Shown here piece after piece: positions 1 through 6,579 of a DNA stretch of 9,414 bases. Origin of the DNA: Petrotoga sp. UBA5851 (GTDB taxonomy: Bacteria; Thermotogota; Thermotogae; Petrotogales; Petrotogaceae); assembly GCA_002431635.1 (NCBI GenBank), contig DJGH01000044.1, positions 1-9,414 on the forward strand, given 5' to 3'. The first letter of the stretch is position 1, and the number at the start of each line of letters is the position of its first letter. The position numbers and the translations under genes are program-made. The notes below the pieces were generated by a model. The model was not told where the DNA came from. It did no database searches and was given only the letters and a program-made list of their open reading frames with translations.

Positions 1-21
1 CTTAAAAAATAAAAAATATGT

Positions 22-27
22 TATAAT
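22..27 (+). promoter_or_regulatory. Possible -10 box upstream of the PNP gene
   Basis: A perfect TATAAT hexamer lies 28 bases before the first start codon, which would place a transcript start near base 34 and leave a short leader containing the ribosome binding site. A matching -35 element would fall at or just outside the left edge; CTTAAA at 1-6 is a poor match with short spacing. The region is very AT-rich, so a chance match is possible. Confidence 0.4.
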
Positions 28-55
28 GTATTTATAAACTTTTAGGAGGTAAAAT

Positions 56-886
56 ATGTTTGATATGGCCGGATATACATTGAAGGTAAAACAAGCAGTT
101 GACTATATTAAAGAAAAAACGAGATGCCTGCCTGAAATATGTATAATACTCGGTTCTGGGCTCAGTTCAATTGCTCAAAGCGTTGAGATGCCCCAAGTGA
201 TAGATTATGCTGAAATACCCGGATTTTCTATATCAACAGCACCGGGTCACAAAGGTCAACTTATTTTCGGGCAAATGCACGGAAAGAGCGTTGTTTTGAT
301 GAATGGAAGATTTCATTATTACGAAGGCTATTCCATGAAAGAGGTAACCTTTCCCATAAGAGTGATGCAGATGATGGGAATAAAATATCTTTTTGCCACA
401 AATGCTGCCGGCGGCCTCAATCCTGAGTTTCAAAAAGCCAATCCCTGCATAATTACCGATCATATAAATTTTTTTGGTGACAATCCGCTTATTGGTCCCA
501 ATAACGAGCAATGGGGTCCAAGATTTCCTGATATGAGTGAATGCTATTCAAAAGATCTCATTGAAAAAGCGGAAAAGGCAGCCCAGAAATTGGGAATAAA
601 AGTTTTTAAGGGTATTTATTTAGGTATAACTGGTCCTACTTTTGAAACACCTGCAGAACTTAGAATGATGAGGGAGTTCGGAGCCGACCTTGTAGGCATG
701 TCAACAATTCCAGAAATCATAACAGCAAGACATGCTGGTATAAAGATACTTGGAATATCGTGCATAACAGATATGGCAATTGCAGAAGATTTAGAGCCGC
801 TTACTGCTCAGCAGGTTATAGACGTTGCCAACAGTACGGGAAAAAAGATTGCGCAGATAATTATGGAAGTGGTTAAGAATATTTAA
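56..886 (+). CDS. Purine nucleoside phosphorylase (trimeric PNP/MTAP family)
   Basis: Cytosolic purine-salvage enzyme of 276 residues, the usual length for trimeric PNPs; the family splits purine (deoxy)nucleosides with phosphate into base and (deoxy)ribose-1-phosphate. Visible motifs in order: phosphate loop GSGLSS (33-38), APGHKG with H65, GRFHYYEGY (84-92), TNAAGG with N116 (115-120), GPTFETPAE with the base-contacting E197 (193-201), and GMST with S216 (214-217). At residue 239, in GISCITDMA, an Asp replaces the Asn that reads the 6-oxo group in human PNP (N243) and in many bacterial homologues; MTAP enzymes carry Asp there. Family assignment is firm, but exact substrate (inosine/guanosine, adenosine or methylthioadenosine) is open. 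The ATG at 56 is preceded by AGGAGGT at 44-50 with five-base spacing, which favours it over the ATG at 65. A hairpin terminator follows, so it is probably its own transcription unit. Confidence 0.95.
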   Translation: MFDMAGYTLKVKQAVDYIKEKTRCLPEICIILGSGLSSIAQSVEMPQVIDYAEIPGFSISTAPGHKGQLIFGQMHGKSVVLMNGRFHYYEGYSMKEVTFPIRVMQMMGIKYLFATNAAGGLNPEFQKANPCIITDHINFFGDNPLIGPNNEQWGPRFPDMSECYSKDLIEKAEKAAQKLGIKVFKGIYLGITGPTFETPAELRMMREFGADLVGMSTIPEIITARHAGIKILGISCITDMAIAEDLEPLTAQQVIDVANSTGKKIAQIIMEVVKNI

Positions 887-891
887 CTTTT

Positions 892-917
892 TGTTCCGGA
901 TAGTTCCGGAACATTTT
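892..917 (+). terminator. Hairpin terminator after the PNP gene
   Basis: Bases 892-900 (TGTTCCGGA) and 905-913 (TCCGGAACA) are perfect reverse complements: a 9-bp stem with a four-base TAGT loop. It begins five bases after the PNP stop codon and is followed by TTTT at 914-917. This is a plausible Rho-independent terminator for the + strand, although the T tract is short. The inner 20-base palindrome (893-912) could also act as a dimeric protein operator, or as an RNA hairpin ahead of the next gene, whose start lies only 8 bases past the T tract. Confidence 0.7.
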
Positions 918-925
918 CATTGATT

Positions 926-1951
926 ATGATAAAAAAAAACAGGCCGTACATATTGATTTTTTTTGTTTTGATTTTATTTCAGAGTATAGCGTCAGGTTTT
1001 GAAAATGATTTTGCAAAGTTATTTTTAAAGCCGCGTACTTATTTTGATTATTTCTTTGATACGGCACAGTCAATTGATGCTGATTTTTTTGTGGTATCAA
1101 AGTATTCTGTTATGTCTTCTTCTGAGATTTTAAAAACGGTATGGTCTCAGGAAAGGAGCATGATCGGTGGTCAAATTGATGTAGAATCTGATTTTTATAC
1201 TCATGCTATCTCCAGCTCCAAAGCTTTAGGGTTGATGCAGATTAAGTACCAGACAGCTTCTGATATGCATATTGATAATCTATTTGACCCATACGATAAT
1301 CTGAAAGGGGCATTGGAGTATCATGGATATTTACGAAGGCTTTTTAATGATGAGAAAAAGCAGATAGCAGCATATCATGATGGTCCTGGGAGTATTCAGC
1401 GTCAAGGTATGTCTGTAACTGGAGAACAGTATTATAATCAGGTAAAATCTGATCAGAAAAAATATAAGAGTATAATGCTTGAATCACCTTCAGTATTTGG
1501 TGTTGGAATAAGTTTTGAAAATGGGACTATTTTAAAGACACATTTTTATAATTCTATAGCGTATATGAAGTTTGAGTTCTATAATTACGCGGATATATAC
1601 ATAAATAAAAAGAACGATAGCTTTATGCTAGACTATGAGATGAACTCTTCAGTCTTGTATTTTCCACGTACAGTAATAGCTTTTGGAACCGGTGTGACTT
1701 TGGAAAACAAGGGATTCAAAAATGGAGATTATATACTCAGACTGGGTTTCCCATGGAGGAGTCTTATTGTAAGGGTTGGGGATGAAAATTCTTTTACATT
1801 TAAAGAGGAATATAAAGAGTTTTTTTACTTTTTTAAGCTGAAGAATTCTTCGGCGATAGTTGCTGCAGGGATGAAGTTTAATGATTTTAAGGTATCTTTG
1901 ACATTTGATCTTCTGAAAAAGTCTTTCGGTTCGTATATATCGATATTCTGA
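926..1951 (+). CDS. Secreted SLT-domain lytic transglycosylase with beta-rich C-terminal region
   Basis: Predicted cell-wall enzyme of 341 residues that would cleave the MurNAc-GlcNAc bond of peptidoglycan. The N-terminus is a clear signal peptide: basic KKNR, a hydrophobic core at about 8-20, and a probable cleavage site near SIASG. The transglycosylase fold spans about 65-180: ES motif with presumed catalytic E87, GLMQ (102-105), a NLKGALEYHGYL segment, and AAYHDGPG (148-155), which differs from the common AAYNAGPG. Residues about 187-341 match no family I recognise. They are rich in alternating aromatic or hydrophobic and polar residues and end in Phe, as many outer-membrane beta-barrels do. 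The start is uncertain: ATG at 926 gives the best signal peptide, while in-frame TTG at 920 would add two residues; neither has a clear ribosome binding site. It ends 16 bases before fliF, so the two are probably co-transcribed. A role in passage or anchoring of the flagellum through the wall is inference from position. Confidence 0.82.
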   Translation: MIKKNRPYILIFFVLILFQSIASGFENDFAKLFLKPRTYFDYFFDTAQSIDADFFVVSKYSVMSSSEILKTVWSQERSMIGGQIDVESDFYTHAISSSKALGLMQIKYQTASDMHIDNLFDPYDNLKGALEYHGYLRRLFNDEKKQIAAYHDGPGSIQRQGMSVTGEQYYNQVKSDQKKYKSIMLESPSVFGVGISFENGTILKTHFYNSIAYMKFEFYNYADIYINKKNDSFMLDYEMNSSVLYFPRTVIAFGTGVTLENKGFKNGDYILRLGFPWRSLIVRVGDENSFTFKEEYKEFFYFFKLKNSSAIVAAGMKFNDFKVSLTFDLLKKSFGSYISIF

Positions 1952-1967
1952 GGGGTGGAAAAAACAA

Positions 1968-3518
1968 ATGGAAGAATTTTTGAAAAAAATTCTTGGCTGG
2001 TGGAAAAACCTCGAAAAAAAGAAAAAAATTACATATATAATATATGCATTATCAGTAATTATCGTTATGATAATTCTTTTTGTTGTTATATCGCTCCCGC
2101 ACTATACACTTTTGGTAAGCGGTCTTAATGAGACTCAGGCAGGACAAGTCATAGCAAAGCTTGATGAGCAGGGGGTAAAGTATAAGGCTGGTCCGAATGG
2201 GAGCATCTATGTTTCAAATAGTCAAAAGTATGAGTTAAGGATGAAGTTGGCTTCAGAAGGAGTACTTGGAAATAATTCCAGAGGATATGAGCTTTTGCAG
2301 AATCAGGGGTTTGGCGCTACTAGTTTTGATAAACAGGTAAATTATCAGATAGCACTTGAAGGAGAGCTTGAAAGATCAATATCAGCTATAACTGGTGTTT
2401 CTTTTGCCAGAGTACATCTTGTCATTCCTCCAAAAACATACTATACAGTCGGGGATAATGCGATTCCAAAAGCTTCTGTAATGATATCTCTTGCAACAGG
2501 TGCTCAAATAACTCAGGAACAGGTAAAGGGGATTGTGGAACTTATTTCAGGTGCTGTTCAGGGACTTGAGCCAAAAAATGTAAGAGTTGTCGATAATTAC
2601 TCACGCGATCTTAGTTCTTCTATATACAATGATGATATGGGATCAGCCAACACAAAATTTCAGATGAAACAGATGATAGAGTCTTACTATACAAAAAAAA
2701 TCCAACAGACTATGCAAACTGTTTTTGGATTCGGAAATGTGGTAGTCATGTCTGATGTGGAACTTAACTGGCAGAAACTTGAACAGGAGGAAAGAACTGT
2801 TGAACCTGTAAATAAGTCCAGCGGCATTATACTGAGTCAACAACAGGAGAGTGAACAGACTATAAACTCTTCTACCAACAGTGGGGCACCGGGAACGACA
2901 TCTAATATTCCGCCTTACGATTATCAGACACAAACTTCTGATCAGAATGCCGGATACTCCAAATCGAAAGTAATAACTAATTATGATATAAACGAGATTT
3001 ACAAAAAAACTATTGATGATAGAACGGGAGAAATTGCAAAGAAAAGCTTTACAATATATATAGATTTCTTGAAATCCGGTGTAACTGAAACCGAGGAGAT
3101 CATAAAAAATATTAAATCCTCTATAACCACGGCTACAGGATCTGTGCAGGATAATATAAGTGTTCTTTCACTTACTTTCAACAGAGAAATGGACAATGAA
3201 AAGAGTAAGATCGAAGCAGAGAACCTTAGAAGAAGGAAACTGATAACCTATGTGATACTTATAATGGTTGCTATTGTAATGTTGCTTTTCCTCTTGTATG
3301 TTGCTTTATTATATATGCGCAGAAAGAAGACTTATACTCTTATAGAAGAAAGGAAAAAGAAGCTTGAAGAACGTGTAAAAGAAGTTGTCGGAGAGGTTAA
3401 AGAAGAGCCTATGGAACTTTCTCCAAGCCAGGAAATGCAGAAGAGACTTGAAACAATTGTTGATTCCAGACCAAATGATGTTGTTGAGATAATAAAGATT
3501 TGGATAAATACACAATGA
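1968..3518 (+). CDS. fliF: Flagellar MS-ring protein FliF
   Basis: Inner-membrane protein whose ring forms the base on which the flagellar rotor and export gate assemble. It has 516 residues, slightly short for the family. A short cytoplasmic N-terminus is followed by membrane helix 1 (about 21-43) and the YscJ/FliF ring-building region (about 45-215), including GYELLQNQGFGATSFDKQVN and the VSFARVHLVIPP segment. The second periplasmic region (about 240-420) contains a low-complexity S/T/Q/N linker at about 281-342. Membrane helix 2 (about 425-450) leads to a charged cytoplasmic tail. The tail ends in RPNDVVEIIKIWINTQ, matching the C-terminal motif that binds FliG. The ATG is preceded by AGGGGTGG (1951-1958), which begins in the stop codon of the transglycosylase gene. 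FliG follows after 10 bases. Identification is firm. Confidence 0.97.
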   Translation: MEEFLKKILGWWKNLEKKKKITYIIYALSVIIVMIILFVVISLPHYTLLVSGLNETQAGQVIAKLDEQGVKYKAGPNGSIYVSNSQKYELRMKLASEGVLGNNSRGYELLQNQGFGATSFDKQVNYQIALEGELERSISAITGVSFARVHLVIPPKTYYTVGDNAIPKASVMISLATGAQITQEQVKGIVELISGAVQGLEPKNVRVVDNYSRDLSSSIYNDDMGSANTKFQMKQMIESYYTKKIQQTMQTVFGFGNVVVMSDVELNWQKLEQEERTVEPVNKSSGIILSQQQESEQTINSSTNSGAPGTTSNIPPYDYQTQTSDQNAGYSKSKVITNYDINEIYKKTIDDRTGEIAKKSFTIYIDFLKSGVTETEEIIKNIKSSITTATGSVQDNISVLSLTFNREMDNEKSKIEAENLRRRKLITYVILIMVAIVMLLFLLYVALLYMRRKKTYTLIEERKKKLEERVKEVVGEVKEEPMELSPSQEMQKRLETIVDSRPNDVVEIIKIWINTQ

Positions 3519-3523
3519 GGTGA
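3517..3523 (+). promoter_or_regulatory. Ribosome binding site that sets the fliG start
   Basis: GAGGTGA overlaps the fliF stop codon and lies five bases before GTG at 3529. The other in-frame GTG at 3520 sits inside this site and has no spacing from it. The 3529 start gives the normal FliG beginning MAKNEDITG, so it is preferred. The overlap with the fliF stop implies translational coupling. Confidence 0.8.
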
Positions 3524-3528
3524 TTACA

Positions 3529-4539
3529 GTGGCTAAAAATGAAGATATAACAGGAGTAAAGAAAGCTGCTGTGCTGCTGGTCTTAATGGGATCGGACAGA
3601 GCTGCAACCATCCTCAAAAAACTTCCTGATTCCGATGTTGAACAGCTCACATTGGAAATTGCCAATTTGGGAAAAATAGAGGAAGGTTTGAAGAATGCTG
3701 TGAGTTCTGAGTTCTTTGAATTTGCAAAGATAAAAGAATTTATAAATAAGGGTGGAATAGACTATGCCCGTAAGCTTCTTGAGGATGCTTTTGGACCAGA
3801 AAAAGCAATTGAAATAATAGAAAAACTTGTCTCAAGCTTGCAAGTGAGGCCTTTTGACTTTCTTAGAAGGATTGATGTTGCCCAGATGGTCAATGTGCTT
3901 CAAAATGAACATCCCCAGACTATTGCTCTTGTGCTATGTTATTTGAGTCCTACGATAGCCTCGCAAGTAATAACCAACCTTAATGAAAGCCTTCAGGTGG
4001 AAGTTGTAAAGAGAATTTCCATAATGAATTCAGCAACTCCGGATGTTGTTAAAGATGTCGAGACCAAGATGAAAGATAGGCTTTCTTCTTTTGCTACCCA
4101 GACATTCTCCCAGGTTGGTGGGATAGAAACTGCTGCGGAAATAATGAATAATATAGATAGAGTTGTAAGTAAAAATATCTTCGACAGACTTTCTGAAAGA
4201 GATCCTAAGCTTTCAGAAGAAATACGCAAGAGAATGTTTGTATTTGAAGATATAGTGAAGCTCGATGACAGATCTATTCAGAGAATAATAAGAGAAATAG
4301 ATAATAAAGATCTTACTATTGCTCTAAAAGGAGCTTCTGAAGAGGTTAAACTGACTATATTTAAAAACATGTCCAAACGTTCAAGCCAAATTGTACAGGA
4401 AGAACTTGACTATATGGGACCTGTAAGAGTTCGTGATGTCGATGAGGCTCAGCAGAAGATAGTTGCTACTATAAGAAGACTTGAGGAATCAGGAGAGATA
4501 ATAATAGGAAGCGGTGGAGGAGAGGAATTGATTGTATAA
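3529..4539 (+). CDS. fliG: Flagellar motor switch protein FliG
   Basis: Cytoplasmic rotor protein that sits on the MS-ring and receives torque from the stator. With the GTG start at 3529 it has 336 residues, the normal length. The N-terminal domain (about 5-100) begins ITGVKKAAVLLVLMG and would bind the FliF tail. SSLQVRPFDF (102-110) leads into the middle domain with the EHPQ motif (127-130), the FliM-binding site. A Gly-Gly hinge (197-198) and RMFVFEDI (235-242) mark entry to the C-terminal domain. The torque helix contains R284, E291, E292 and R300 (in GPVR), at the positions of R281, D288, D289 and R297 of E. coli. The Glu pair in place of Asp is conservative and also seen elsewhere. The last 8 bases overlap fliH. 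Nothing suggests damage. Identification is firm. Confidence 0.97.
   Translation: MAKNEDITGVKKAAVLLVLMGSDRAATILKKLPDSDVEQLTLEIANLGKIEEGLKNAVSSEFFEFAKIKEFINKGGIDYARKLLEDAFGPEKAIEIIEKLVSSLQVRPFDFLRRIDVAQMVNVLQNEHPQTIALVLCYLSPTIASQVITNLNESLQVEVVKRISIMNSATPDVVKDVETKMKDRLSSFATQTFSQVGGIETAAEIMNNIDRVVSKNIFDRLSERDPKLSEEIRKRMFVFEDIVKLDDRSIQRIIREIDNKDLTIALKGASEEVKLTIFKNMSKRSSQIVQEELDYMGPVRVRDVDEAQQKIVATIRRLEESGEIIIGSGGGEELIV
4516..4526 (+). promoter_or_regulatory. Ribosome binding site supporting the TTG start of fliH
   Basis: The purine run GGAGGAGAGGA inside the end of fliG ends five bases before TTG at 4532. No ATG lies nearby in the fliH frame; the next candidate, GTG at 4565, has no comparable site. 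This supports a TTG start overlapping fliG by 8 bases. Confidence 0.65.
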
Positions 4540-5245
4540 TAAGAAAGTTATCAAAAATAAGTACGTGGTCCTTGACTCAAAGCTAGATATAAATTCTAAA
4601 AAAATAGAGGAAGAAATACTTTCTGCTGAAGACAATCAGCAGAATCTTTTGGTGGACCAGCAGGTCAAAGATAGACTTGTTGAGACAGAAGAGAAAGCTA
4701 AGGAAATTATTTTCCAGGCTAACAAAAGGTCTGAGGAAATAATAAAAAAAGCTAATCAGCAAGCCCAGGCTATTGTTGAAGAAGGTAAAAGACAGGCTGA
4801 TCTTTTTTACAGGCAGAATGTAGAACAGAAAAACAAAGAGTTTTCTGTTATAATAGAAAATGTGAAAAAAAGTCTGTATGAGTATACGGCAAAGTATGAA
4901 GTACTTCTAGAAGACTCTCTTATAGAATCTTTTAAAAAATTGAATCTCAAATTTCTTAAACAGGAGATAATTGAAACTCCTTTATGGCTGAAAGAGATAA
5001 TTTCAGAACTGAAAAATCGTCTTAGTAGTTTTAATAGTTTCAGCATGAGGATGAATGAAAAAACATTCGAAAGGGCAAAAGAATTTCTTGAAGAATCTTC
5101 TATTAAGAGTATAAAAACAGATAATTCTTTGTCTGATAATGAAATTTTTGTCGATACTGAGTATGGTGTTTTCGATATATCCGTTCAAAGCTATATAGAA
5201 GACATGACAAAGATTTTTGAGGAAAGCAAAAATGAAACCAAGTAA
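4532..5245 (+). CDS. fliH: Flagellar assembly protein FliH
   Basis: Predicted cytoplasmic regulator of the export ATPase FliI, related to the peripheral-stalk subunits of rotary ATPases; it links FliI to the C-ring. It has 237 residues. A basic N-terminus is followed by a long Ala/Glu/Lys/Gln-rich helix (about 45-115) with coiled-coil character, for example EKAKEIIFQANKRSEE. A mixed domain (about 115-235) ends with NEIFVDTEYGVFDISV, the weakly conserved strand pair typical of FliH/YscL C-termini. Sequence conservation in this family is low, so the call rests on helix pattern, C-terminal motif and position between fliG and fliI. It starts with TTG inside the end of fliG and overlaps fliI by 14 bases, which suggests coupled translation and matched amounts of partner proteins. 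Confidence 0.88.
   Translation: MYNKKVIKNKYVVLDSKLDINSKKIEEEILSAEDNQQNLLVDQQVKDRLVETEEKAKEIIFQANKRSEEIIKKANQQAQAIVEEGKRQADLFYRQNVEQKNKEFSVIIENVKKSLYEYTAKYEVLLEDSLIESFKKLNLKFLKQEIIETPLWLKEIISELKNRLSSFNSFSMRMNEKTFERAKEFLEESSIKSIKTDNSLSDNEIFVDTEYGVFDISVQSYIEDMTKIFEESKNETK
5219..5223 (+). promoter_or_regulatory. Ribosome binding site that sets the fliI start
   Basis: GAGGA lies inside the fliH coding region, eight bases before ATG at 5232. An in-frame TTG at 5217 overlaps this site and has nothing like it at proper distance upstream, so the ATG is preferred. It gives the N-terminus MKPSNFERF. Confidence 0.7.
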
Positions 5246-6563
5246 TTTTGAAAGATTTAAAAGTAATTATTATGGAAAACTATATAAGTTACCTTTGATA
5301 GGTCTTAGTGGAAAAGTGTCGCGGATAGTTGGAATGACTATTGAAGCGGTGGGACCGGATGCTTCCATAGGGGATCTTTGCGGTATAAAATTGAAAAATG
5401 GTAATACAGCATTATGTGAGATGGTAGGGTTTTCAGACAATAAAACCTTGTTAATGCCATTTGATGAAATAAACGGTCTTTATGTGGGAGCTCCTGTAAA
5501 AAAGCTTGACAAGAAAGTTTCTCTTAAGGCGGATCAAAGTATACTTGGACATGTCCTTGACGGAATAGGAAGGCCTATGGACAGTTCGGGAGCTGTATTC
5601 AAAGATGAGATACCAATATACTCACCACCTCCAAATCCGCTTATAAGAAAAAAAATAGAACAGCCACTTTCAGTCGGGGTACGTGCGATTGATGGTTTGC
5701 TTACTCTTGGCAAAGGTCAAAGAATTGCAATTATGGCAGGTAGCGGAGTAGGAAAAAGTACTCTACTTGGTATGATTGCAAGGAACACTGAAGCTGATAT
5801 TAACGTTATAGGTCTTATAGGCGAACGTGGACGAGAAGTCAGAGAGTTTATCGAAAGAGACTTAGGAGAAGAAGGACTTAAGAAGTCCGTTGTACTTGTC
5901 TCCACATCAGACCAGCCTGCCTTAGTAAGAGTGAAGGCACTTTATACAGCTACGGCTATCTCAGAATATTTCAGAGATAAGGGATATAATGTTCTTCTTA
6001 TGGTTGATTCTCTGACCCGCTGGGCGATGGCTCAGAGAGAAATCGGACTTTCAATAGGCGAGCCGCCAGCTACACGTGGATATACTCCCAGTGTTTTCGG
6101 TAATTTGCCTAAAGTCTTGGAAAGAGCAGGAAATTCTGATAAAGGAACAATGACAGCAATATATACAGTACTGGTTGAAGCTGACGATATGAATGATCCG
6201 ATAGGCGATACAGTAAGAGGCATTGTTGACGGGCATATAGTACTTTCAAGGAAGATGGCCGATACAGGGCATTACCCGGCGATAGAGCTTCTTGGAAGTG
6301 TTAGCAGGCTTATGAGTTCGGTGGTTGACAGTGCTCATCTTCAGGCAGGCAGAGTTGTCAAAGAGATAATATCAACATATCGTGAAGCTAAGGATCTCAT
6401 AGAAGTTGGTGCGTACAAATCTGGTATGAATAAGAAGATAGATGTGGCTATTTCAGAAATAAACAGTATAAATGGTTTTTTGAAACAAGAAGTGGATGAA
6501 AGAGAAGATTTTAAAACCATAAAGGAAAAATTACTGCAAATATCCAAGAGATGTTCTGTTTAG
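5232..6563 (+). CDS. fliI: Flagellum-specific export ATPase FliI
   Basis: Cytoplasmic ATPase of the flagellar type III export apparatus, homologous to the F1 beta subunit; as a hexamer it helps deliver rod, hook and filament subunits to the export gate. It has 443 residues, normal for the family. The N-terminal beta region (about 20-95) is followed by the ATPase core: Walker A GSGVGKST (170-177), GERGREV with presumed catalytic E198, and Walker B VLLMVDS with D259, followed by LTRWAMAQREIGL. The GEPPATRGYTPSVF segment is typical of the FliI/YscN group rather than of F1. The C-terminal helical part ends KRCSV. ATG at 5232 is preferred over TTG at 5217 on ribosome-site spacing. Fourteen bases overlap fliH. 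The gene after it is an ABC permease, not the fliJ found in many flagellar operons. Confidence 0.97.
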   Translation: MKPSNFERFKSNYYGKLYKLPLIGLSGKVSRIVGMTIEAVGPDASIGDLCGIKLKNGNTALCEMVGFSDNKTLLMPFDEINGLYVGAPVKKLDKKVSLKADQSILGHVLDGIGRPMDSSGAVFKDEIPIYSPPPNPLIRKKIEQPLSVGVRAIDGLLTLGKGQRIAIMAGSGVGKSTLLGMIARNTEADINVIGLIGERGREVREFIERDLGEEGLKKSVVLVSTSDQPALVRVKALYTATAISEYFRDKGYNVLLMVDSLTRWAMAQREIGLSIGEPPATRGYTPSVFGNLPKVLERAGNSDKGTMTAIYTVLVEADDMNDPIGDTVRGIVDGHIVLSRKMADTGHYPAIELLGSVSRLMSSVVDSAHLQAGRVVKEIISTYREAKDLIEVGAYKSGMNKKIDVAISEINSINGFLKQEVDEREDFKTIKEKLLQISKRCSV

Positions 6564-6579
6564 AATCAGGAGGGGTAAG

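Noticed and set aside
233..511. Minus-strand open frame of 92 codons opposite the PNP gene
   Set aside because: It lies wholly inside a well-conserved gene, its product resembles no family, and no ribosome site precedes it.
751..770. Possible sigma-54 promoter inside the PNP gene (TGGAATATCGTGCA)
   Set aside because: The GG and GC elements are eight bases apart instead of the required ten, and the segment codes for conserved PNP residues.
2808..2994. Ser/Thr/Gln/Asn-rich stretch in FliF as an inserted element
   Set aside because: A variable low-complexity linker at this place is normal in FliF proteins.
3309..3665. Minus-strand open frame of 118 codons across the fliF-fliG junction
   Set aside because: It is antisense to the conserved FliF tail and FliG N-terminus. 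Its Ser/Phe/Leu-rich product is what reverse-reading Lys/Glu-rich coding sequence gives.
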